From positions 1 to 39,505 of the forward strand of contig JAIEAO010000066.1 in assembly GCA_029071345.1 (NCBI GenBank): a stretch of DNA of 39,505 bases. The letters are read 5' to 3'. The position numbers and the translations under genes are program-made. A model generated the notes under the pieces. It did not search any database, was not told the origin of the DNA, and saw only the letters and a list, made by a program, of their open reading frames with translations. Shown here in pieces: positions 1 to 7,361 of this stretch (positions within the stretch are counted from its first letter, which is position 1; each line of letters opens with the position of its first letter). This DNA is from Muribaculaceae bacterium. Its GTDB lineage: Bacteria > Bacteroidota > Bacteroidia > Bacteroidales > Muribaculaceae.

Positions 1-1614
1 CAGTGGGTATGCGACGGCAGCCCCGAATATGAGATGTCGGAAATCGACAAGAAAGATCGAGGTACAGACGTAATCCTCTATCTTGACGACGACAGCAAGG
101 AATTCTTAGAGCAGGCTCGCATCGACACACTGCTTAAGAAATATTGCCGCTTCCTCCCCGTGCCCGTGATTAGCGGTAAGGAGCAGGAATGGAAAGATGG
201 CAAATATGTGGATTCCGACAAAGATAAGGTGATCAATGCCACCGAGCCCCTCTGGACCCGCAAGCCGGCAGACCTTACAGATGAGGATTACCTGAAATTC
301 TATCATGAGTTGCGTCCGGGCGAGGAGGATCCGATGTTCTGGATTCATCTTAACGTGGATTACCCCTTCAACCTCACCGGTATCCTATACTTCCCGAAGA
401 TCAAGAACAACATCGACATTCAGCGCAACCGCATAGACCTCTACTGCAACCAGGTGTTTGTAACCGATCAGGTGGAGGGTGTTGTACCTGAGTTCATGAT
501 GCTCATGCAGGGTGTGATCGATTCACCCGATATACCGCTGAACGTAAGCCGAAGCTATCTGCAGGCCGACCAGCAGGTGAAGAAGATATCGTCTTATATC
601 TCAAAGAAGGTGGCTGAGAAACTCGACAAGATGTTTAAGTCCGACCGCAAGGAATTTGAGAAGAAATGGGATGATATTGAGGTCTTCATCAAATACGGTA
701 TGCTCACCGACGAGAAATTCTACGAATCAGCCAAGAAATTCTTCTTGCTCAAGGATGTAAATGACAACTATTACACTCTCGAAGAATACCGCAAACTCGT
801 TGAGGCTACACAGACCGACAAGGAGGGTATGGTGATCTACCTTTACGCTTCCGACAAGACGGCTCAGTATACCTACATCGCCGGCGCGGAGGAGAAAGGT
901 TACAACGTACTTCTGATGAACGGTCAGCTCGACCAGCACATTATAAGTATGCTTGAAAGCAAGCTCGAGAAAACACGTTTCGTGCGTGTCGACTCCGATA
1001 CTCCCGAGCGACTGATTGCCGGCAAGGATGACAAGAAAGCCGAAATCAGTGCATTGCAGGCAGATATGCTTACCACCATCTTCCGCACTCAGATGCCGGA
1101 GATGAAAGATGTTAACTTCATCGTGGAATACAGTGCCCTTTCGGAGAAAGATGCACCTGCCGTAATCACACAGAACGAGATGATGCGCCGTATGAAAGAT
1201 ATGGCTGCAATGCAACCCGGCATGAACTTCTACGGTCAGATGCCTGATATGTACTCATTGGTTGTCAACACCGAGCAGCCTGCTGTGAAACGTATTCTCG
1301 ACGAGGCCGACAAGAAGATAGGAGCTGAGGTATCGCCGTTGAAGACTGAGATCGAGGCTGAGAACGCCAAGGTTCAGGATCTGCGCAAGAAACTCTCGGA
1401 GAAAGATGCCGACAAAGACGCATTGAACAAAGAGATTTCCGAAGCTGAGGATAAGGTAAGCAAAGACCGCGAGAAAGAGGAAGCAATCATCAAGGCCTTT
1501 GCTTCGGAGGAGCCGGTGGTTAAACAGATAATCGACCTCGCGCTGCTCCAGAGCGGTCTGCTGAAAGGTGAAGCCCTCTCCGCCTTCATCAAGCGCTCCG
1601 TATCGCTTCTCTAA
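1..1614 (+). CDS. htpG: HtpG (Hsp90-family chaperone), 5'-truncated
   Basis: The frame is open from base 1, so the gene begins upstream of the window; the ATG at 34 in the ORF track is internal. The 537 visible residues start in the middle domain, with the HtpG-like stretch EIDKKDRGTDVILYL, and continue to the C-terminal dimerisation part. The N-terminal ATP-binding domain is off the window; by comparison with a usual length of about 620-680 residues, roughly 100-150 are missing. The C-terminal part contains a charged, probably coiled-coil segment (around KTEIEAENAKVQDLRKKLSE) before the helical end AFIKRSVSLL, as I recall for Bacteroidales HtpG. HtpG is a cytoplasmic ATP-dependent folding chaperone. 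A strong hairpin terminator follows, so it is probably the last gene of its transcript. The stop codon runs directly into a 7-base repeat array. Confidence 0.95.
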   Translation, partial: QWVCDGSPEYEMSEIDKKDRGTDVILYLDDDSKEFLEQARIDTLLKKYCRFLPVPVISGKEQEWKDGKYVDSDKDKVINATEPLWTRKPADLTDEDYLKFYHELRPGEEDPMFWIHLNVDYPFNLTGILYFPKIKNNIDIQRNRIDLYCNQVFVTDQVEGVVPEFMMLMQGVIDSPDIPLNVSRSYLQADQQVKKISSYISKKVAEKLDKMFKSDRKEFEKKWDDIEVFIKYGMLTDEKFYESAKKFFLLKDVNDNYYTLEEYRKLVEATQTDKEGMVIYLYASDKTAQYTYIAGAEEKGYNVLLMNGQLDQHIISMLESKLEKTRFVRVDSDTPERLIAGKDDKKAEISALQADMLTTIFRTQMPEMKDVNFIVEYSALSEKDAPAVITQNEMMRRMKDMAAMQPGMNFYGQMPDMYSLVVNTEQPAVKRILDEADKKIGAEVSPLKTEIEAENAKVQDLRKKLSEKDADKDALNKEISEAEDKVSKDREKEEAIIKAFASEEPVVKQIIDLALLQSGLLKGEALSAFIKRSVSLL

Positions 1615-1648
1615 GCGATAAGTGAGAAGAAAGAAGTGATAAGAAAGA
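1614..1648. repeat. Heptad tandem repeat, AGTGAGA/AGAAAGA type
   Basis: Directly after the htpG stop there are five consecutive 7-base units: AGCGATA, AGTGAGA, AGAAAGA, AGTGATA, AGAAAGA. The period is exactly 7 and the array ends at the base of the htpG terminator stem. It belongs to the AGTNNNN heptad family seen in other spacers of this window. Confidence 0.7.
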
Positions 1649-1694
1649 GCGTATCCAATTCCGAGATTATTCGGATTCGGGTACGTTCTTTTTT
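1647..1694 (+). terminator. Rho-independent terminator of htpG
   Basis: A long imperfect hairpin (GAGCGTATCC... pairing with ...GGGTACGTTC, tip CCGA/TCGG around a 6-base loop, two mismatches and some G-T pairs) is followed immediately by six T. It lies 33 bases after the htpG stop. Confidence 0.8.
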
Positions 1695-1695
1695 A

Positions 1696-1727
1696 TTTGC
1701 GGTATTGGGTAGAAATGATTAACTTTG
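1696..1727 (+). promoter_or_regulatory. Bacteroidetes-type promoter for the PH-domain gene
   Basis: TTTG at 1696-1699 and TAACTTTG at 1720-1727 are separated by 20 bases, matching the Bacteroides primary sigma consensus TTTG-N~20-TAnnTTTG exactly. The start would fall near 1731, giving a leader of about 19 bases before the ATG at 1750. The promoter begins just after the T-run of the htpG terminator. Confidence 0.65.
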
Positions 1728-1749
1728 AGATGATTTAAAATTGGTGATT

Positions 1750-2226
1750 ATGAAATCGAAAGTAAAATATAGCACTCTTTCGTGGGTGTTGACATTGGCT
1801 ATTGCCGTGGGTTTGATTGTCGGATTGATTGCATCTTGGGGTGAACCGGAAGCTTTTTACCCGATATTAGCAATAGTGCTCTTACTATTAATTCCCTCTC
1901 TTTTCTTTGCTCCGGTGTCTCTATCTGCCGATAACGACGCGATTCATATTCACAGTCCTTTTAAAATACATTCAATTCCGATGAAAGAAGTGGTGAATGT
2001 TGAGAGATACAGACCGTTGCCGGGCACAATTCGCACCTGTGCTTCGGGAGGTTTCATGGGTTATTGGGGAACGTTCCGCGACAGTGTGTCGAAAAACTAT
2101 ACGGGCTTTTGGGGCGATAAGGATGACTGCTTCATGATCACCCTCACCGACGGCAAGAAATACCTGTTAGGATGCAAAAATCCTGATGCCATGCTCACCC
2201 ACATCCGCTCCCAAATCACCCACTAA
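1750..2226 (+). CDS. Membrane protein with bacterial PH domain
   Basis: 158 residues from the ATG at 1750. The ORF track begins at a TTG at 1741, but the ATG fits the promoter position better and leads directly into MKSKVKYSTLSW. Two hydrophobic segments (about residues 12-30 and 40-57) form a membrane hairpin. The rest resembles the bacterial PH domain of the PF10882 type, with a beta-rich pattern ending in LTDGKKYLLGCKNPDAMLTHI. Such proteins are usually of unknown function. It appears monocistronic, with its own promoter, and is convergent with the permease gene at 2266. The family assignment is from pattern only. Confidence 0.75.
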   Translation: MKSKVKYSTLSWVLTLAIAVGLIVGLIASWGEPEAFYPILAIVLLLLIPSLFFAPVSLSADNDAIHIHSPFKIHSIPMKEVVNVERYRPLPGTIRTCASGGFMGYWGTFRDSVSKNYTGFWGDKDDCFMITLTDGKKYLLGCKNPDAMLTHIRSQITH

Positions 2227-2265
2227 TCTCGCATTGATGTCATGCTGTCTACATTTGCGAGACGG

Positions 2266-3507
2266 TTATTCGTAGCGCATGGTTTCGGCGGGGGAGATCT
2301 TGGCTGCGAACCAGGATGGGAGGATCAGGCATAGGTAGATGATAATTAAGGTTACGATGTTGAGCGTCACGATTGCGGGCCATGAGAGCTCTACCGGTAC
2401 GAAGTCGATGTAGTAGGCATCGGCGTCGAGGGGGATGAGGTGCCAGCGGTCTTGTGCCCAGAGACCGACGAGGGCGAGGGCGTTACCGATCAGTAGTCCT
2501 AAAACGGCGATGCGCATGGCCATGAAGATAAACACGTGTCTCACACCTTTCACGGTGGCACCGAGTGAACGTACAAGCCCGATGAAATTCTTTTTGTCAA
2601 GTATAATTATAAGCATCCCGGAAATCAGCGTCACGGCCGCGACTATGGTCATAAGCGTTAGGATTACGACAACGTTGGTGTCGAGCAACTGGAGCCATCG
2701 GAAATAGCTTGCTCCCTTGTTGGTCGCGGTGTCTACTCGGTAATAGCGGTAAAGCAAACCGGAGGCAAGGGCCTCGTTGAAGGTGTCGGTAAGATCGTAT
2801 GCCATCTCGTCAAGACGCTCGAAGTCTGTAATGTTGATAGACACGGTAGTGCCCTGTGTGCCGCTCAGTCCGGCAAGCGACTGAATCAGGGGGAGGGCAC
2901 CGTAGATCAAAACGTCATCGTATGTGTCGAAATGGGAATTGAAGATACCTGCGATTTCAAGACGGCGCACACGGATTCCGTCGCTGATGAAATAGGTGTC
3001 GATCTTGTCACCCGTTTTCAGGTTAAGTTGGTCGGCTGCTTTTTGCGATATTATTATTTTTTCATTGTTACCCTCTTTTGTGAAATCGGGGAGTTTGCCG
3101 GCGGTGAGGTTAGATTTAAGGAATTTCCGGGTAGCTTCACCTTCCGTGCTTTTAAGGTACACCCCTTTGAAGTTGTCGGAGGTCTTCAGGATTGCCGGCA
3201 TCGAGGCTTCGAGAGAATAGTCTGATATATAATCTTTGGAGTCGAGAATCGATTTGAGCGTCGGGGTGAGGGTTACGAGGTTGTCGTCATCCTGATTTAC
3301 CGGGATGGCATAAAGAGAGATGTGGGAGTTGAACCCTACGACTTTATCACGGATCTCACGCTTGAATCCTAAGATTATGGCGATGGCAGCAAGCATCACC
3401 GCTACCGAGAGGGCAACGGCGGTCACGGCCACGCGGATGGCCGGAGAACTTTTGCGTCCTTCGGAAGCCAATGAAAGTTTACGGGCCAGAAAAAAAGAAT
3501 AGCTCAT
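2266..3507 (-). CDS. ABC transporter permease, LolC/LolE (FtsX-MacB) type
   Basis: 413 residues with the classic layout of lipoprotein-releasing permeases: one N-terminal membrane helix (about residues 24-47, VAVTAVALSVAVMLAAIAII), a large periplasmic region (about 50-270), then three helices (about 275-302, 322-350, 378-402). The N-terminal MSYSFFLARKLSL and the LVRSLGATVKGVRHVFIFMA segment between helices 2 and 3 fit LolC/E. Such permeases pair with a LolD-type ATPase to extract lipoproteins from the inner membrane; no ATPase gene is adjacent here. It is the last gene of a probable three-gene minus-strand unit, 25 bases after the RNA methyltransferase. A 7-bp hairpin (2227-2262) without a clear T-run lies between it and the convergent PH-domain gene. 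Confidence 0.88.
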   Translation of the reverse strand: MSYSFFLARKLSLASEGRKSSPAIRVAVTAVALSVAVMLAAIAIILGFKREIRDKVVGFNSHISLYAIPVNQDDDNLVTLTPTLKSILDSKDYISDYSLEASMPAILKTSDNFKGVYLKSTEGEATRKFLKSNLTAGKLPDFTKEGNNEKIIISQKAADQLNLKTGDKIDTYFISDGIRVRRLEIAGIFNSHFDTYDDVLIYGALPLIQSLAGLSGTQGTTVSINITDFERLDEMAYDLTDTFNEALASGLLYRYYRVDTATNKGASYFRWLQLLDTNVVVILTLMTIVAAVTLISGMLIIILDKKNFIGLVRSLGATVKGVRHVFIFMAMRIAVLGLLIGNALALVGLWAQDRWHLIPLDADAYYIDFVPVELSWPAIVTLNIVTLIIIYLCLILPSWFAAKISPAETMRYE

Positions 3508-3532
3508 TTATTATAAAGTATTATTCCACGTG

Positions 3533-4333
3533 CTAAAGCACATGGCAGAGTTCCCAGAAGGCAACGGCGGAGGCGGCAGCGACGTTAAGTGAGTCGACTC
3601 CGTGTGCCATAGGAATTTTCACTACATAGTCGGCTTCGTCAATTATCCGGGTGGGTAGACCCTCACCTTCCGTACCCATGATTATGGCTAATTTTGGGGT
3701 CGACTTTAATTGCGGAGAGTCGAGGTTGATGGAATTGTTACGCAAAGCCATCGCCACGGTCTTGAATCCTGATTGCTGCAATGTCTTTTCGGGATTGGCA
3801 CATTTCGCCCAGGGTACGAGAAAGACAGAACCCATCGAAACGCGGACTGCCCGACGGTTGAGAGGATCGCAGCAATCGTTTGAGAGAATAACAGCGTCAA
3901 CGCCGAGAGCAGCAGCCGATCGGAAGATTGCCCCGATATTGGTGGTGTCGCAAACGCCTTCGAGTATTACTACCCTTCTTGCGTCTTTGCATATCGCCTG
4001 AATATCAGAAGGGGCGGGTCGACGGAATGCACACAGCACGCCGCGGGTGAGTGTGTAGCCGGTGAGGGCAGACAAGACTTCGCGTTCTCCGGTATAGACC
4101 GGCATCTCGGGGAAGCGGGCTATGATGTCGCGAGCATCCCCGTCGATATGTCTGCGCTCGCATAGCAATGAAAGGGGTTGATAGCCTGCATCGATCGCTA
4201 CCTTTATCACCTTCGGACTCTCGGCAATGAAAATTCCATTATCCGGATCGAGGTCGTTGCGTAGTTGTGCCTCGGTCAAAGAGGCATAGACCGCTAATTC
4301 GGGTGTTGAAATATCTGTAATCTCTCGAATCAT
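3533..4333 (-). CDS. TrmH/SpoU-family RNA 2'-O-methyltransferase
   Basis: 266 residues. The C-terminal half carries the three SpoU (SPOUT) motifs: NIGAIFRSAAALGVDAVIL (about 133-151), IIMGTEGEGLP (about 218-228) and IPMAHGVDSLNVAAASAVAF (about 240-259). The N-terminal part (about 1-105) looks like the SpoU substrate-binding domain. These enzymes use S-adenosylmethionine and a deep trefoil knot to methylate ribose in rRNA or tRNA; the target (23S rRNA G2251-like or tRNA G18-like) cannot be decided here. It starts 9 bases after the porin stop and ends 25 bases before the permease start, so the three genes are probably co-transcribed. Confidence 0.9.
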   Translation of the reverse strand: MIREITDISTPELAVYASLTEAQLRNDLDPDNGIFIAESPKVIKVAIDAGYQPLSLLCERRHIDGDARDIIARFPEMPVYTGEREVLSALTGYTLTRGVLCAFRRPAPSDIQAICKDARRVVILEGVCDTTNIGAIFRSAAALGVDAVILSNDCCDPLNRRAVRVSMGSVFLVPWAKCANPEKTLQQSGFKTVAMALRNNSINLDSPQLKSTPKLAIIMGTEGEGLPTRIIDEADYVVKIPMAHGVDSLNVAAASAVAFWELCHVL

Positions 4334-4342
4334 ACCTATTTA

Positions 4343-5515
4343 TTAGAACACGAATTGCAGGCGAGCCTGGATGATGTTCACACCGCGAGGTTCGCTGACA
4401 GCCGAATTGCGCACGTTAGTATAAGAATAGCGTAGGCGGGCTGCCATATATTTATTGATATAATAATTGAGCGAAGCGCTCCAGTCGTTAGAGATTCCGC
4501 CGTCAATGCCGACCTTGCGGCTGTCGGCGTTTGTATAATCATATCCCAAAACGAGTTCAAGCGTGCGCGGAGAGGGGAGAGCCAATGCTCCCTCGGCGTT
4601 GGAATAGCTATAGTTATCATCTCCAAGCAGCAGGCATCGCAACATTCCGTAAGCTCCCAACGCATTGTATGACGGCAATTCCTTATGGCGTGTGACGGTC
4701 ATATAATAGAACTGCGATTCAAGGGCGAAGCAACCTTTGGAGAGCACGAGCTCCGGCGAGAATTTCCAGTCGCCCACAGCATCGACGATATGGGCCGACA
4801 GCATCGGCACTTTGCTTACGGTCGTGGGGAAGAAGCAGGAATATGTGCGGTAACCCTCGGAAAGCTCCTCGTCGCCGGCATCATTGATGAGCTGAGTGTG
4901 CGAGGCGGTCTCGTAAGAGGCGGAGAAACCGACTTGTACCGTACCCTGTTCTCCGGTGACGGGATGCCAGACCCCACGCAGCGAACCTCCGACGCTTACG
5001 CGCCCCTGTTGCGTGGAAGTCAGCGTAAGTGACCGGCCACCCACGAATGCCGAGCCGCTTAGGAAGTAATCGGAGTTGAAGCGGGTGTAGCCCACACCGA
5101 TCTTTCGGGTCATGGTGCGGAAGAAGGATTCCGAATTCTGCGGGAGCATATCCGGCTTGTGCGATGCCGAGCCACCGCCGCGGATTCCGAACTGCGGTAT
5201 AAAATAACCGATGCGCAAGTGATCGTCGGAGGTGAATTTTCGTTGGATATATACATCCTTCATCCCGATTACGCCGTAAGAATATCCGATTTCAATTCGT
5301 GCCATCCAATTTTGGTATTGGGCGAGCACTCCGGCACGGATTTCAGGTAAAGACGCACCGTCGTTGAAACCATCCTTATCGGGAGCGTAGATAGCGCCGT
5401 CGACATGAATCCGACCGATTGGGGCAAGTGAGATACGGTCTTGAGCGGAGACCGCCGATGCAGAAAATATAAGCGTAGAGAGAAGAGCCGATTGGAATAT
5501 TGTCGTTTTTCTCAT
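4343..5515 (-). CDS. Outer-membrane porin, phosphate-selective porin O/P-like
   Basis: 390 residues. A signal peptide is clear (MRKTTIFQSALLSTLIFSASAVSAQ, cleavage near 25). The mature part alternates beta strands, for example RIEIGYSYGVIGMKDVYIQRKF and RIGYFIPQFGI, and ends in RLQFVF with the terminal phenylalanine typical of outer-membrane barrels. The combination of a short exposed N-terminus, the strand describing IRAGVLAQYQNWMARIEIGY and the length fit the OprO/OprP porin family seen in Bacteroidales. The substrate is unknown and phosphate selectivity should not be assumed. It is the first gene of the minus-strand trio and is divergent from gcvT. Confidence 0.75.
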   Translation of the reverse strand: MRKTTIFQSALLSTLIFSASAVSAQDRISLAPIGRIHVDGAIYAPDKDGFNDGASLPEIRAGVLAQYQNWMARIEIGYSYGVIGMKDVYIQRKFTSDDHLRIGYFIPQFGIRGGGSASHKPDMLPQNSESFFRTMTRKIGVGYTRFNSDYFLSGSAFVGGRSLTLTSTQQGRVSVGGSLRGVWHPVTGEQGTVQVGFSASYETASHTQLINDAGDEELSEGYRTYSCFFPTTVSKVPMLSAHIVDAVGDWKFSPELVLSKGCFALESQFYYMTVTRHKELPSYNALGAYGMLRCLLLGDDNYSYSNAEGALALPSPRTLELVLGYDYTNADSRKVGIDGGISNDWSASLNYYINKYMAARLRYSYTNVRNSAVSEPRGVNIIQARLQFVF

Positions 5516-5522
5516 TTTTTAT

Positions 5523-5551
5523 CAAATTTACTCGTATTATTGTGCGACAAA
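5523..5551 (-). promoter_or_regulatory. Possible promoter for the porin-trmH-permease unit
   Basis: On the minus strand TTTG (5551-5548) is followed after 17 bases by TAAATTTG (5530-5523). The box fits TAnnTTTG, but the spacing is short and the leader before the ATG at 5515 would be only about 4 bases. An alternative -7 box, TAACTTTG at 5555-5548, overlaps it but has no well-placed -33 element. Confidence 0.4.
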
Positions 5552-5563
5552 GTTAGTAAAAAA

Positions 5564-5595
5564 TTTGGAGGTAAATTTTACAAATTGTAAATTTG
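5564..5595 (+). promoter_or_regulatory. Promoter of the glycine cleavage operon
   Basis: TTTG at 5564-5567, 20 bases, then TAAATTTG at 5588-5595: an exact match to the Bacteroidetes consensus. The predicted start is close to 5599, leaving a leader of about 50 bases before the gcvT ATG. Confidence 0.65.
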
Positions 5596-5598
5596 CAT

Positions 5599-5624
5599 CA
5601 TGGCGGAATAAAAATTGCGCCATG
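5599..5624 (+). promoter_or_regulatory. Hairpin at the very 5' end of the gcvT leader
   Basis: CATGGCG (5599-5605) pairs perfectly with CGCCATG (5618-5624) across a 12-base A/T-rich loop. It sits at or just after the predicted transcription start, so it could be an RNA 5'-end stem or a DNA operator. It is too short and simple to be a glycine riboswitch. Confidence 0.45.
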
Positions 5625-5651
5625 AAATAATTAAATCTAACCTTCATATAC

Positions 5652-6746
5652 ATGGAAGATCAAATTCAGAAAACGTGTCTTCACGACCGTCATGTAGCCC
5701 TCGGGGCTTTGATGTCGCCTTTCGCAGGCTTTGATATGCCTATACAGTATGCGGGAATCACCGAAGAGCATAATGCCGTGCGTCAGCATGTCGGTGTATT
5801 CGACGTAAGCCATATGGGCGAAGTGAGAGTAACCGGCCCTGATGCCTGCAAATTCGTAAATCATATTTTTGTCAACGACGTTACCGGCGCTCCCGACGGC
5901 CAGATTTTTTACGGCATGATGTGCTATGAGAACGGTGGCACGGTCGATGATCTTCTTGTGTATAAGGTGAACGATGAGGAATATTTCCTCGTCATCAATG
6001 CCTCCAACATCGAGAAAGATGTAAAATGGATTCTCTCGAACGCCGAAGGATTCAATGTCAAGATCGAAGATCAGAGCGAATATTACGGCGAAGTGGCAGT
6101 GCAAGGTCCTGAAGCCGAAGCTGCCGTAGAAAAGCTGCTTGGCCTTGACGTTAAGGATATCGCTTTCTATAACTTCAAGACATTCGACGTTGACGGTGAA
6201 GAAATAATCGTGAGCCGTACAGGTTACACCGGTGAGGACGGCTTCGAAATCTACGGAAGTCATGATTTCACCCGCAAGGTCTGGGACAAACTGATGGATG
6301 GCGGAGTGCAGCCGTGTGGTCTCGGTTGCCGCGATACGCTCCGTTTCGAGGTAGGTCTTCCCCTTTATGGCGACGAACTCGCAGCCGACATCACTCCCAT
6401 TGAGGCAAGTCTTAGTATGTTTGTCAAACTCGATAAGCCTGAATTTATCGGAAAAGAGGCTTTGGCGAAACAGAAAGCGGAGGGAGTTACACGCCGCATC
6501 GTAGGTCTCGAACTTGAGGGCAATGCAATTCCCCGTCACGGTTATCCCGTAGAGATTAATGGCGAGCAGATAGGCGAAATCACGACCGGTTATCGTTCGA
6601 TTTCGACAGGTAAGAGTGTGGCAATGGCAATGATCAACAAGCCTTACGACAAACTCGGCACTGAGGTTGAGGTGCGCATCCGTAAGAAGACTTTCCCCGC
6701 CAAGGTGGTTAAAAAACGCTTTTACGATAAGAACTACAAGAAATAG
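5652..6746 (+). CDS. gcvT: Glycine cleavage system T protein (aminomethyltransferase)
   Basis: 364 residues, the usual length for GcvT. It takes the aminomethyl group from lipoyl-GcvH, releases ammonia and passes the one-carbon unit to tetrahydrofolate. The N-terminal SPFAGFDMPIQYAGI and VGVFDVSHMGE blocks are signature folate-binding-domain motifs, SRTGYTGEDGFEIY is the conserved mid motif, and the C-terminal barrel ends with the expected FPAKVVKKRFY. It is first in the gcv operon. Unlike the other junctions of the operon, which overlap or nearly so, it is separated from gcvH by 231 bases containing a hairpin over its stop codon and a repeat block. Confidence 0.97.
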   Translation: MEDQIQKTCLHDRHVALGALMSPFAGFDMPIQYAGITEEHNAVRQHVGVFDVSHMGEVRVTGPDACKFVNHIFVNDVTGAPDGQIFYGMMCYENGGTVDDLLVYKVNDEEYFLVINASNIEKDVKWILSNAEGFNVKIEDQSEYYGEVAVQGPEAEAAVEKLLGLDVKDIAFYNFKTFDVDGEEIIVSRTGYTGEDGFEIYGSHDFTRKVWDKLMDGGVQPCGLGCRDTLRFEVGLPLYGDELAADITPIEASLSMFVKLDKPEFIGKEALAKQKAEGVTRRIVGLELEGNAIPRHGYPVEINGEQIGEITTGYRSISTGKSVAMAMINKPYDKLGTEVEVRIRKKTFPAKVVKKRFYDKNYKK

Positions 6747-6760
6747 CGGAGCTATTTTTT
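6738..6760 (+). terminator. Terminator- or attenuator-like hairpin over the gcvT stop codon
   Basis: AAGAAATAGC and GCTATTTTTT form a 10-bp stem (one G-T pair) around a GGA loop, and the descending arm is itself the T-run. The stop codon lies within the ascending arm. It resembles an intrinsic terminator inside the operon, so part of the transcript may end after gcvT. Confidence 0.5.
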
Positions 6761-6762
6761 GT

Positions 6763-6961
6763 AAGTATGAAGTATAAAGTATAAAGTATGAAGTCGCGGA
6801 GCGACGAGATTGTGGTTAACCCCACATGATGGAGCGAAGCGACTGAGTGTGGGGAAGGGGAAAATCTCAAAAAAATAGAGTGCCGGAGGCACGATATTAT
6901 GAATCTGCGGACGCGATATATCGCGTCCCTACTGAAAACTGAAAACCAATAACTGAAAACT
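6763..6961. repeat. Composite intergenic repeat block between gcvT and gcvH
   Basis: This block contains, in order: heptads AAGTATG, AAGTATA, AAGTATA, AAGTATG, AAGT (6763-6794); a GTCGC-GGA-GCGAC hairpin (6793-6805); CCCCACA/TGTGGGG arms (6820-6826 with 6848-6854); a GCCGGAGGCACGATA segment shared with the block at 21436; a perfect 20-bp palindrome of GGACGCGATA arms (6909-6928); and heptads ACTGAAA, ACTGAAA, ACCAATA, ACTGAAA, ACT (6931-6961). I see no reading frame or transposase. The elements recur elsewhere in the window, so this is a dispersed, REP-like non-coding repeat. Confidence 0.75.
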
Positions 6962-6977
6962 AAAATAAATAGAATAT

Positions 6978-7361
6978 ATGAGCAAAGTAATTGAAAGTCT
7001 GCTTTATGCAGATTCACACGAGTGGGTAAAAGTAGAGGGCGAGATCGCCACAATCGGAATCAGCGACTATGCACAGCATGCGCTAGGCGATATCGTTTAT
7101 GTCGATATGCCCGAGGTTGGTGATGAAGTTACTGCAGGCGAAGATTTCGGCGCAGTTGAGTCTGTAAAAGCAGCCAGCGACCTTTATAGCCCGGTGTCGG
7201 GTGAGGTTGTCGAGATCAACGAAGAGCTCGAAGATACTCCCGAATCGATCAATGCAGACGCTTACGGCGCATGGATCATGAAGGTTAAAATGTCTGATCC
7301 TTCGGAACTTGAGAAGCTTTTGAACGCTGAGGCTTACGCTAAACTTTGTGAAAATGAGTAA
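6978..7361 (+). CDS. gcvH: Glycine cleavage system H protein (lipoyl carrier)
   Basis: 127 residues, the usual length. GcvH shuttles the methylamine group between the P and T proteins on a lipoyl arm. The lipoylated lysine is Lys64 in VESVKAASDLYSP, preceded by the typical GDIVYVDMPEVGD and followed by SGEVVEINEELEDTPE. The N-terminus (SHEWVKVEGEIATIGISDYAQ) is standard. It overlaps the gcvPA start by 8 bases. No TAnnTTTG promoter is visible directly upstream, so transcription is likely read through from gcvT unless the repeat block supplies one. Confidence 0.97.
   Translation: MSKVIESLLYADSHEWVKVEGEIATIGISDYAQHALGDIVYVDMPEVGDEVTAGEDFGAVESVKAASDLYSPVSGEVVEINEELEDTPESINADAYGAWIMKVKMSDPSELEKLLNAEAYAKLCENE

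Noticed and set aside
2227-2262. Terminator between the PH-domain and permease genes
   Set aside because: TCTCGCA/TGCGAGA gives a 7-bp stem, but the loop is 22 bases and neither strand has a T-run, so I do not list it as a terminator.
5596-5651. Glycine riboswitch upstream of gcvT
   Set aside because: The leader is only about 50 bases with one 7-bp stem; a glycine aptamer needs roughly 100 bases or more and its conserved core is not seen.
5637-6539. 300-codon ORF opposite gcvT (minus strand)
   Set aside because: It lies fully inside gcvT, has no recognisable motif, and reads as the antisense shadow of a well-conserved gene.
6763-6961. Insertion sequence or remnant
   Set aside because: No transposase fragment, no target-site duplication that I can see, and the parts recur as short palindromes and heptads instead of as one element with ends.
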